From Candidatus Uhrbacteria bacterium (GTDB taxonomy: Bacteria; Patescibacteriota; Patescibacteriia; UBA9934; UBA11717), in NCBI GenBank assembly GCA_013203725.1, contig JABMPK010000020.1, positions 1 to 10,764 of the forward strand: DNA of 10,764 nt, in the 5' to 3' direction. Made by a program: the position numbers and the translations under genes. The notes below the pieces were generated by a model, which was not told the DNA's origin, made no database searches, and saw only the letters and a list, made by a program, of their open reading frames with translations. Every line of letters begins with the position of its first letter. The first letter of the stretch is position 1. Shown in pieces: positions 4,745-10,764 of this stretch.

Positions 4745-7542
4745 TTCCTTTGTTACAAATTTCAATAAATACAGGATCAACAAGCCCTGGAGTACTTGCA
4801 GGGTCTAATCTTGGTGCGATAATTGCGATCACGGTATCTATTGTCGTAGCAATTTTGGCTATCATTATTTCAATATTCGTATACCGCAAATTTCATTTGC
4901 GAGAACACCGTCGCGCTGGAGGAAATCTTGCAAGAACCATATTGCGTATTCGACTACCACGCTTTGCGTCTTCTACAGAAACCGGGTCGGATCAGTTGAG
5001 CGCGGTTCAAGAAGATATAGCTGTTGCAGAAACCGTTTTCGCGGCACTTGGTGGCCTAACGGCACAGAAGGGCATGAAGGCTTGGCTACATGGACGTACA
5101 GACGAGATATCGTTCGAGATGGTGTCAAATGAGGGGGTTATATATTTTTATGTTGCTGTTCCGCTCATATTGAAGGATCTCACTACTCAGCAGATCCATG
5201 GACAGTTTCCAGACGCTGATATAGATGAGGTAGAAGACTACAATATTTTTTCCCCAACAGGAGTAGTTTTGGGAAGTTATATGACTCTTAAACGAGAAAA
5301 CCTATTTCCTATCAAGACGTATAGGCAGCTAGAATCAGACCCTCTAAACGCGCTTCTAAACGCGTTGGCAAAAGTTTCTCAGGATGAAGGTGCCGCAATA
5401 CAGTTTGTCGTTCGTTCTGCGCCGGCTCAGTGGCGAAGTGCAGGGCTTGAGTTTGTGAAACACATGCACGAAGGAATGACAGCTAAGGAGGCTCTTGGAG
5501 GAGGCAAGAAGCGAAAGCAGGCGGGTGTTGGAGACTTAGTAACCGGAAAATCTGCAGATTCTGGGCCGGAACAAGTTCGTAAGCTTGGACAGCGTGAAGA
5601 GGAGATGGTTAAGAACATTGAGGAGAAATCGTCTAAGGCAGGACTGGACGTAAATATTCGAATCGTTGCAAGCGCCGGTAATGTTGGCGCAGCGCAGGCT
5701 GTACTTAGTAACCTGATAAACAGTTTTGCTCAGTACAACGTCTACGAGTTTGGGAATAGTTTTGAAAAAGACATGCCGAAGAACGCCAAGAAATTGACGC
5801 ATGATTTTATTTACAGGAACTTCTCGGAAAAACACAAAATGGTTTTGAGTACCGAGGAGATGGCGAGTGTTTGGCATCCACCACTTCCTGGAACGGAGAC
5901 AACTAACATTGACTGGTTAGGCGCAAGAAAGAGCGGAGCTCCAGCGAATATCGCAAAGGAAGGACAATTACTTGGATTTAACGAGTATCGAGGCAACAAG
6001 GTGGATATCCGTATAAAGGTGAAGGACCGACAGCGCCACATGTACATCATCGGTAAGTCTGGATCTGGTAAGACTGTCTTCTTGGGTAATATGATTTCTC
6101 AGGACATACAGAATGGTTCCGGAGTTTGTGTTGTTGATCCGCATGGAGATCTTATCGAGGAAATGCTTGGAATTATTCCTAAGGAACGTGTAAACGATGT
6201 TATTGTATTCAGTCCAGCCGACAGAGACATGCCGATGGGTCTGAATATGCTCGAGGTTCCGTCTCCTGAGATGATGGACCTTGTTGTTGGTGACATGATT
6301 TCTGTTTTCTATAAGTTGTTCCCGCCGGAGATGATCGGTCCGATGTTTGAGCACACAATGCGAAACGTGATGATGACGTTGATGTCTGACCCAGAGAATC
6401 CTGGAACAATCGCGGAAGTTCCACGTATGATTACAGATCCTGAATTCCAAAAGCAGTGGATTGCAAAAGTCACGGATCCAGTTGTGCGTGCATATTGGGA
6501 ACAGGAGGTTGCAAACACTTCAGACTTTCATAAGTCTGAGATGTTTGGTTACCTAACTTCGAAGGTTGGTCGATTCGTTGAAGACTCAACAATGCGTAAC
6601 ATTATTGGACAAGGAAAGTCGGGATTTAATTTCCGAGATGTCATGGACGAGGAGAAGATTTTGTTGGTCGACCTCGCGAAAGGAAAAATTGGCGAAGTTA
6701 ACATGCAGTTGCTCGGTTTGATTGTTGTGTCCAAGCTACAGATGGCAGCAATGTCGCGTGCAGATATTCCGGAAGAGCTTCGTAAAGATTTTTATCTATA
6801 CATCGACGAGTTCCAAAACTTCGTTACGCCTTCTATCGCAACAATTTTGGCTGAGGCGCGAAAATATAAGTTGTGTTTGGTTATGGCGCATCAGTACATG
6901 AGCCAGGTTGTGGACAAAGGGGACACTGACATTAAGGATGCTATTCTTGGAAACGTAGGTTCCATGTTTGTCTCGCGTATTGGACCAGAGGACACAGAAA
7001 CGTTTAGACCGATCTATGAGCCAACATTTAGTACGAACGACCTTATTAACTCAGACGCGTTCACTTGGTACGTAAAGATGATTGTGGATAACAATCAGGT
7101 TGCTCCGTTTACTATGAAGGGCAATCCACCGATAAAGACTGATCCTGAGTGGGCAAAGAAGGTGCGTCAGTTGTCGCGAGTTACATATGCACGAAAACGT
7201 GAGTCTGTAGAGAAAGAGATCGCACGACGTGCAGGACTTGGTGAATTCGCGCCTAAGCCAAAGGCACCAGAACCGCCAGCCGGAGCTCCTCCAGCACCAG
7301 CACCAGCGCCCGCACCCGCAGCTGCACAACCACCAGCACCGGCTCCAACTACTGCGTCGCCAACTGGATCGGCTACAAACCCAGAACCACCAGCAAGGAG
7401 TTTGCCACCTGCGCCAAGAAAGCGTATCCGGGAAAGACGGGATCGTACTCGAGCAACTTCGCCGACTGCAGTATCGAGCTCACCGACAGCTCCACCAACA
7501 TCATCACCAGCACAAACGCCACCGCCACCTCCACAGGAGTAG
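4741..7542 (+). CDS. Membrane-anchored VirD4/TraG-type DNA-transfer ATPase
   Basis: This 933-residue protein starts with a short extracytoplasmic segment and one membrane helix (about 25-48, ending in the basic YRKFHLREHRR). Residues ~85-410 form an N-terminal region I do not recognise, with a charged coiled-coil-like stretch (about 255-300). The RecA-like ATPase domain follows: Walker A GKSGSGKT (438-445), the TraG/VirD4 motif VVDPHGD (464-470), ILLVDLAKG (640-648), Walker B FYLYIDEF (684-691) and LVMAHQY (713-719). Such ATPases pump or couple DNA (or protein) through a membrane channel. The tail (about 838-933) is Pro/Ala/Ser/Thr-rich with a basic cluster RKRIRERRDRTR (893-904). It is coupled by ATGA to the gene upstream. 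No other secretion genes are in the window, so the substrate (DNA uptake, conjugation or other) is unknown. Confidence 0.88.
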   Translation: MIPLLQISINTGSTSPGVLAGSNLGAIIAITVSIVVAILAIIISIFVYRKFHLREHRRAGGNLARTILRIRLPRFASSTETGSDQLSAVQEDIAVAETVFAALGGLTAQKGMKAWLHGRTDEISFEMVSNEGVIYFYVAVPLILKDLTTQQIHGQFPDADIDEVEDYNIFSPTGVVLGSYMTLKRENLFPIKTYRQLESDPLNALLNALAKVSQDEGAAIQFVVRSAPAQWRSAGLEFVKHMHEGMTAKEALGGGKKRKQAGVGDLVTGKSADSGPEQVRKLGQREEEMVKNIEEKSSKAGLDVNIRIVASAGNVGAAQAVLSNLINSFAQYNVYEFGNSFEKDMPKNAKKLTHDFIYRNFSEKHKMVLSTEEMASVWHPPLPGTETTNIDWLGARKSGAPANIAKEGQLLGFNEYRGNKVDIRIKVKDRQRHMYIIGKSGSGKTVFLGNMISQDIQNGSGVCVVDPHGDLIEEMLGIIPKERVNDVIVFSPADRDMPMGLNMLEVPSPEMMDLVVGDMISVFYKLFPPEMIGPMFEHTMRNVMMTLMSDPENPGTIAEVPRMITDPEFQKQWIAKVTDPVVRAYWEQEVANTSDFHKSEMFGYLTSKVGRFVEDSTMRNIIGQGKSGFNFRDVMDEEKILLVDLAKGKIGEVNMQLLGLIVVSKLQMAAMSRADIPEELRKDFYLYIDEFQNFVTPSIATILAEARKYKLCLVMAHQYMSQVVDKGDTDIKDAILGNVGSMFVSRIGPEDTETFRPIYEPTFSTNDLINSDAFTWYVKMIVDNNQVAPFTMKGNPPIKTDPEWAKKVRQLSRVTYARKRESVEKEIARRAGLGEFAPKPKAPEPPAGAPPAPAPAPAPAAAQPPAPAPTTASPTGSATNPEPPARSLPPAPRKRIRERRDRTRATSPTAVSSSPTAPPTSSPAQTPPPPPQE

Positions 7543-7564
7543 CGTGGTGTTGAAAATTGTACTG

Positions 7565-7602
7565 TGATATAATTTGATCATCCGCGGACAAGGAGGCGGA
7601 GG
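7565..7602 (+). promoter_or_regulatory. Promoter and Shine-Dalgarno leader of the 7617 gene
   Basis: TG-A-TATAAT (TG 7565-7566, hexamer 7568-7573) predicts a start near 7580. The leader of about 37 nt carries AGGAGG (7591-7596) and a second GGAGG (7598-7602). The latter is 14 nt from the ATG at 7617, longer than usual. It is the only clear Shine-Dalgarno leader in the window. Confidence 0.65.
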
Positions 7603-7616
7603 AAAATAAAACAAAC

Positions 7617-8222
7617 ATGCCATTTTTACCAACGTTCGACGATGCTGATGATCAGTTTTCGTTGGAAGGTGAATCTTCAACAGTGAAAAATACGCAGACA
7701 CCTGACCAAAGGGTGCGTGTTGCTGTTCGTGCTCTGCGCCAAATGCAGCAGCAGTTAGAAAATGTGCTCGACATGCTAGAGCGTGGCGAGGATATTGGAG
7801 ACCCGGGTATGTTCACAACAGACTCCTCGATGTCGATGGGAGAAGGCGAGGACAGAATAGTGGAAGGTGTGTTTGACGGAGAGCGTATGATGGGAACGGA
7901 TGGCGTAAAATACAACGTGCCTCCAAACTACGCGTCAAAATCCAAGCTAGTAGAAGGCGATATAATGAAGCTTGTTATCAAAGAAGATGGATCGTTCATA
8001 TATAAGCAGATTGGTCCTGTCGAACGAGACAGAGTGCTCGGAAAGATAGCTATAGATGACTTTGGAAACTTTGCGATTAAGACAGAGGGCGGAGAGAATT
8101 ATCGAGTATTAACAGCCAGTGTCACGTACTTTAAGGGAGAACCCGGAGATGAGGCCATTGGCTTGATACCAAAGGGTCAGACAGCCAAATGGGCCGCTGT
8201 AGAGAACGTTATTTCAACATAA
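7617..8222 (+). CDS. Conserved-looking Patescibacteria hypothetical protein
   Basis: This 201-residue protein appears cytoplasmic, with no signal peptide or membrane helix. The N-terminus is acidic (about 1-25). A helix of about 30-56 (QRVRVAVRALRQMQQQLENV and on) could form a coiled coil. After a Gly/Ser/Met linker (57-78) comes a beta-rich domain (about 80-200) with 'VEGVFDGERMMGTDGVKYNV', 'PPNYASKSKLVEGDIMKLVI' and 'GSFIYKQIGPVERDRVLG'. The 'NYASKSKLVEGD..KL' block is one I associate with small CPR proteins of unknown role, from memory, so treat it as a lead. The fold could be an OB- or SH3-like barrel; no catalytic motif is visible. It has its own promoter and a terminator, so it is a single-gene unit between the ATPase operon and dnaX. 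Confidence 0.8.
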   Translation: MPFLPTFDDADDQFSLEGESSTVKNTQTPDQRVRVAVRALRQMQQQLENVLDMLERGEDIGDPGMFTTDSSMSMGEGEDRIVEGVFDGERMMGTDGVKYNVPPNYASKSKLVEGDIMKLVIKEDGSFIYKQIGPVERDRVLGKIAIDDFGNFAIKTEGGENYRVLTASVTYFKGEPGDEAIGLIPKGQTAKWAAVENVIST

Positions 8223-8247
8223 AACAGGGGGCCGGCTCCTGTTTTTT
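8221..8247 (+). terminator. Intrinsic terminator after the 7617 gene
   Basis: AAAACAGG (8221-8228) pairs with CCTGTTTT (8238-8245), extendable inward by two pairs. T-run 8242-8247. The stem begins inside the stop codon (8220-8222) and ends only a few bases before the dnaX -10 box. Confidence 0.85.
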
Positions 8248-8252
8248 GATTG

Positions 8253-8261
8253 TGCTATAAT
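8253..8261 (+). promoter_or_regulatory. dnaX promoter, extended -10
   Basis: TG-C-TATAAT (hexamer 8256-8261) is a perfect extended -10, 9 nt before the dnaX ATG. The predicted start is about 8268. Any -35 would fall inside the preceding terminator, so the extended -10 probably carries the promoter alone. Confidence 0.7.
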
Positions 8262-8270
8262 CCTATTGCT

Positions 8271-9191
8271 ATGAACTTATACCGTAAATACAGGCCACAG
8301 ACGTTTGAAGGGGTTTCGGGTCAACATCATGTTGTCACGCCCCTTCGCAATCAGGTTAAGACGGATGCGGTTTCGCATGCGTATTTGTTTTCTGGGGCGC
8401 GAGGAATAGGTAAGACCACACTCGCAAGAATTCTTTCTAAAGCTGTAAACTGTTTAGATCCTAAGGAAGGTGAACCATGTGGATTGTGTTTGAGTTGTGA
8501 AACGATTCAAGATGGTAAGGCGCTTGACATCATCGAGATCGATGCCGCTTCAAATACAGGAGTAGATAATGTGCGCGATAACATAATCGAGAACGTTCGC
8601 TTTGCACCGACGAGTTTAAAAAAGAAAGTCTTCATTGTAGACGAGGTGCACATGCTTTCTAAGGGCGCGTTCAATGCTTTGCTTAAGACGCTCGAGGAAC
8701 CACCGGCGTACGTTCTGTTTATTTTGGCTACGACTGAGCTTCACAAGATACCAGATACAATTGTGAGTCGTTGTCAGAGATATGATTTTACAAAGATACC
8801 GATGGACTTGATGATCGATCGGTTGAAGATGATGGCGAGTTCAGAAAAGGTTGAGGTAGACGAGGCGGTGTTGTACGAGATCGGTCGTAGATCTGGTGGA
8901 TGTTTGCGTGACGCCGAGGGTCTTCTAGGTCAGGTCCTTACAATTGGCGAGACCAAGATCACACTGGAGAACGCGTCGGTAGTTTTACCAGTTGTAGATA
9001 TCTCGCACGTTCTTGGATTGGTTGGCGCGATGGTTAAACGTGATGCCGCTTCAGGCGTTCGGCTGATTAATCATGTTTTGGATGGCGGGTTTGATCTTGT
9101 GAAGTTAACTGACAATGCGATTGATATGGCACGCGCCGTGTTACTGAGTCGTGTTGGACAGACTGAGTTGCAAGGTGACTATACGATTTAA
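8271..9191 (+). CDS. dnaX: DNA polymerase III gamma/tau subunit, N-terminal part up to an in-frame stop
   Basis: DnaX is the ATPase of the clamp loader, which opens the sliding clamp and places it on primed DNA. I start it at ATG 8271 (MNLYRKYRPQTF, the family's classic N-terminus) rather than the TTG at 8250, which lies inside the promoter. Domain I shows Walker A GARGIGKT (42-49), zinc ligands Cys61, 70, 73 and 76, Walker B VDEVH (123-127) and the SRC motif (166-168) with its arginine finger. Domain III begins at about 243. The frame stops at TAA 9189-9191 after 306 residues, in the middle of domain III (the oligomerisation domain). The same frame continues without a further stop to 9893. 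As read, the product lacks the end of domain III and the whole tau region. Other ATPase motifs look intact, so the gene was under selection until recently or still is. Confidence 0.93.
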   Translation: MNLYRKYRPQTFEGVSGQHHVVTPLRNQVKTDAVSHAYLFSGARGIGKTTLARILSKAVNCLDPKEGEPCGLCLSCETIQDGKALDIIEIDAASNTGVDNVRDNIIENVRFAPTSLKKKVFIVDEVHMLSKGAFNALLKTLEEPPAYVLFILATTELHKIPDTIVSRCQRYDFTKIPMDLMIDRLKMMASSEKVEVDEAVLYEIGRRSGGCLRDAEGLLGQVLTIGETKITLENASVVLPVVDISHVLGLVGAMVKRDAASGVRLINHVLDGGFDLVKLTDNAIDMARAVLLSRVGQTELQGDYTI

Positions 9192-9893
9192 CAGATCGGC
9201 GAGATTAAGACCCTCACAGCCGAGGTTGACCTTGCACGAGTCCGAGAACTGCTAGAACTCCTACTAGTAGCTAGAGACGAGCACAAGCGATACCACATGC
9301 CACAGCTTGCGCTTGAACTTGCTGTTGTAGATGCTTGCGGCGCTCAAACGGTTGCTAGTATACCTACAGCTCCTGCTGCGACGACGCCACCTGTGCACGA
9401 GGCTACGAGTGAGGTTGCTCCGGTAGTTGCTAGCGCGGACGCGCAGAAGGGCGTCCCTACGAGCCGGAATTTGCTAGAAGATTCTGGGGAAGATAGGTCG
9501 AATTCGACCGATGGGACCAATGAGCAAGAGATCGCTCAGGAGACACCAGCTGAAGGTGTTGCTGATAGTAAGGGCGCTGTTGATATAGCGACCGTTCAGA
9601 AGTACTGGACTACGTTTCAGAAGAGTGTGCGTGACAAGCACGCGTCTTTGCCAATGACACTTGAGCAGGGCGAGATTACGCGTGTTGAGAACGGTGTAGT
9701 CTATGTCACTGTACAGTTTGCCTTTTATGCGGAGACTATAAATACTGGAAAAAATAGTGAGTTACTTTCAAAGTTGTTGAGTGAGGTGATTGGATCAAAG
9801 CTTGTCCTTGTAGCCGAACATGCAGGGTCGACTGAGAGCGACCCAAACGTTGCGGCACTGATGGATGCATTTGGTGGAGAAGTTATTGCGTAA
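9192..9893 (+). pseudogene. dnaX: C-terminal part of dnaX, downstream of the in-frame TAA (ATG at 9297)
   Basis: This continues the dnaX frame directly. Codons 9192-9296 give the rest of domain III ('QIGEIKTLTAEVDLARVREL' then 'LELLLVARDEHKRYH'), joined to 'MPQLALELAVVDAC', which matches the usual domain III end in DnaX. Then come a disordered Ala/Pro/Thr/Glu-rich linker (about 9340-9580) and a C-terminal domain ('VQKYWTTFQKSVRDKHASLP' to 'LLSEVIGSKLVLVAEHAG') like the tau tail of other bacteria. If translated separately, the first in-frame ATG is 9297 (198 residues, ending 9893), but it has no Shine-Dalgarno sequence and would start inside domain III. Reading it as one gene interrupted by a single nonsense codon explains it best; readthrough, reinitiation or a sequence error are all possible. 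Confidence 0.75.
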
Positions 9894-9930
9894 ACAAAGA
9901 CACCCGCTCAACGCGGGTGTCTTTGTTTAC
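9890..9930. terminator. Bidirectional terminator between dnaX and the surface-protein gene
   Basis: A perfect 18-bp stem (9890-9907 with 9913-9930) around TCAAC. The dnaX stop TAA (9891-9893) lies in one arm, and the other arm ends on the outermost base of the opposing gene's stop (9930-9932). Its T-rich arm is broken by a G and a C, so it is a long palindrome rather than a textbook T-tract terminator. Confidence 0.85.
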
Positions 9931-10764
9931 TACATTGTCGGTAGTTCAATATTGTCATTAATCGAGCTCACGCTATCTTGTTCACTATCACGATCGAAGT
10001 CGTGCTCGCTCGTAATCTCCGAGCCATAGTCATAGTTCCCAAAGAATGCCTCTGAAATATCATCAATCTGTTGATTCCAATTCGCACCATAAAGTGCAAC
10101 TGCTGTAGCCTCGTTAGCGATGGGCCTTAGCACACCGTATCGTGACACGGCATACACTTTGTTTACCGATGGATACTTTACCATTTTCGTGCCAGGATGA
10201 TATCTGACATTACCACCTAGATGAAGTGCCGACATCACATCGGTTGCGATAACATGAATGTTAGAGAAGTCTGAGTACCATGTGAAGTATGCTCCTTCGT
10301 TTGGAAATGCGTGTCTGTCACCTAAATTATCCAAGAAATAAACAGTGCGACATGGATGTGTGAAGTCCTCGCCACCTGGACATGGCGTCTTGATAAGAAC
10401 TGGTGATGTTAAAATAATCATCTCTTCTGTAAAGTCAGTCGCGTCAACCTCTGAGCTGGTTTCTGTTGGAGTAACATCAGGATCGCCGATTTCTAGTGAT
10501 CTTGGAATTTCCAGGATCGCCAGTACCTTTGGTGGCCCGTTGACTGCGTTTCCAAGTGTGTCTACGCAGTTAGCACGTACAGAACTTGCAGTTCGTGTGT
10601 TGTCAAAAGTCCATTCAAATTCCCACCGACCTGAAGTGGTGTTATACGTCATGGCACCCTGATCTATACTGGATATCTTCATTGAGCAAGACGCTACACC
10701 GTCGGGATCAGTCGCAGTAACGCTCAACGTTACTGGAACGTCTACTACCGCCTCTAGAGGAGAG
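9930..10764 (-). CDS. Partial surface protein: Ig-like domain plus C-terminal CPR domain
   Basis: The 5' end lies beyond the window; the frame stays open to 10764. The TTG at 10727 is internal, since upstream codons read SPLEAVVDVPVT before LSVTATDPDG. The visible part, numbered from 10727, starts in an Ig/cadherin-like beta domain (to about 75) with two Cys (14, 54) that could form a disulfide. A Thr/Glu-rich linker follows (76-127, with Cys116 and Cys126). A domain at about 128-236 contains 'YFLDNLGDRHAFPNEGAYFT', 'LGGNVRYHPGTKMVKY', 'VYAVSRYGVLRPIA', 'ALYGANWNQQIDDISEAFF'. I recognise this pattern from the C-termini of many Patescibacteria exported proteins (memory, not searched). An acidic Asp/Ser tail ends the protein. 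A signal peptide and earlier domains are expected to the right. Probable role: cell-surface adhesion or structure. Confidence 0.8.
   Translation of the reverse strand, partial: SPLEAVVDVPVTLSVTATDPDGVASCSMKISSIDQGAMTYNTTSGRWEFEWTFDNTRTASSVRANCVDTLGNAVNGPPKVLAILEIPRSLEIGDPDVTPTETSSEVDATDFTEEMIILTSPVLIKTPCPGGEDFTHPCRTVYFLDNLGDRHAFPNEGAYFTWYSDFSNIHVIATDVMSALHLGGNVRYHPGTKMVKYPSVNKVYAVSRYGVLRPIANEATAVALYGANWNQQIDDISEAFFGNYDYGSEITSEHDFDRDSEQDSVSSINDNIELPTM

Noticed and set aside
7285..7345. Short tandem repeat (CCAGCA/CCCGCA)
   Set aside because: It is explained by Pro-Ala codons in the tail; it is imperfect and too short for a CRISPR or regulatory array.
7229..7567. Plus-strand 112-residue frame rich in His and Gln
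   Set aside because: It is a frame shadow of the CCA/GCA-rich DNA encoding the proline-rich tail of the ATPase.
9170..9200. Programmed frameshift in dnaX as in E. coli
   Set aside because: Upstream and downstream coding are in the same frame, so no shift is needed. No canonical slippery heptamer is present; ATTTAAC is only a partial match.
620..9893. Stop-codon reassignment (for example UGA to Gly, or UAA as sense)
   Set aside because: TAA, TGA and TAG each end well-defined genes here (TAA: sigma, DUF5667, corA, 7617 gene; TGA: cysS, 4235 gene; TAG: ATPase). The frames carry no internal TGA.

Overview
The window reads as chromosomal DNA of a Patescibacteria (CPR) bacterium, probably from the Parcubacteria side; I cannot place it more finely. 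The reasons are: an ECF sigma factor paired with a DUF5667-type membrane protein; a CysRS of the 'NITDVGHL..DxDxGEDK' type; a stand-alone VirD4/TraG-like ATPase with a small partner protein; a surface protein ending in a ~110-residue domain that I recognise from CPR proteins; compact genes; and very few Shine-Dalgarno sites. TAA, TGA and TAG all end genes here, so the code is standard.

Layout. Positions 1-562 hold no convincing protein gene. They look like two consecutive plus-strand RNA transcription units, each rich in hairpins and each closed by an intrinsic terminator (153-186 and 529-562). I could not match either to RNase P RNA, tmRNA, SRP RNA, 6S RNA or tRNA. Next come an ECF sigma factor and a membrane/extracytoplasmic partner (620-1791), a terminator, and cysS (1855-3234). 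cysS faces a CorA-like transporter gene (3282-4193, minus) across a shared palindromic terminator. corA diverges, over 41 bp with overlapping promoters, from a two-gene operon (4235-7542) encoding a small accessory protein and a 933-residue membrane-anchored VirD4/TraG-type ATPase. A conserved-looking hypothetical gene (7617-8222) follows, then dnaX (8271-9893). The dnaX frame is interrupted by one in-frame TAA at 9189-9191. A second palindromic terminator separates dnaX from a minus-strand surface-protein gene that runs off the right edge (9930 to beyond 10764).

How it works together. This is a mosaic of housekeeping genes (charging of tRNA-Cys, the clamp loader, metal-ion transport), one envelope-signalling pair, one DNA-translocation-type module and one surface protein. 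A recurring feature is a TATAAT-like box, usually with the TGn extension, placed 6-9 nt before the ATG. That predicts leaderless or near-leaderless mRNAs for at least five genes. Only the gene at 7617 has an obvious Shine-Dalgarno leader.

Most worth a second look: the two unclassified structured RNAs, the in-frame stop inside dnaX, the leaderless promoter architecture, and the HIGH-to-SIGN change in CysRS.
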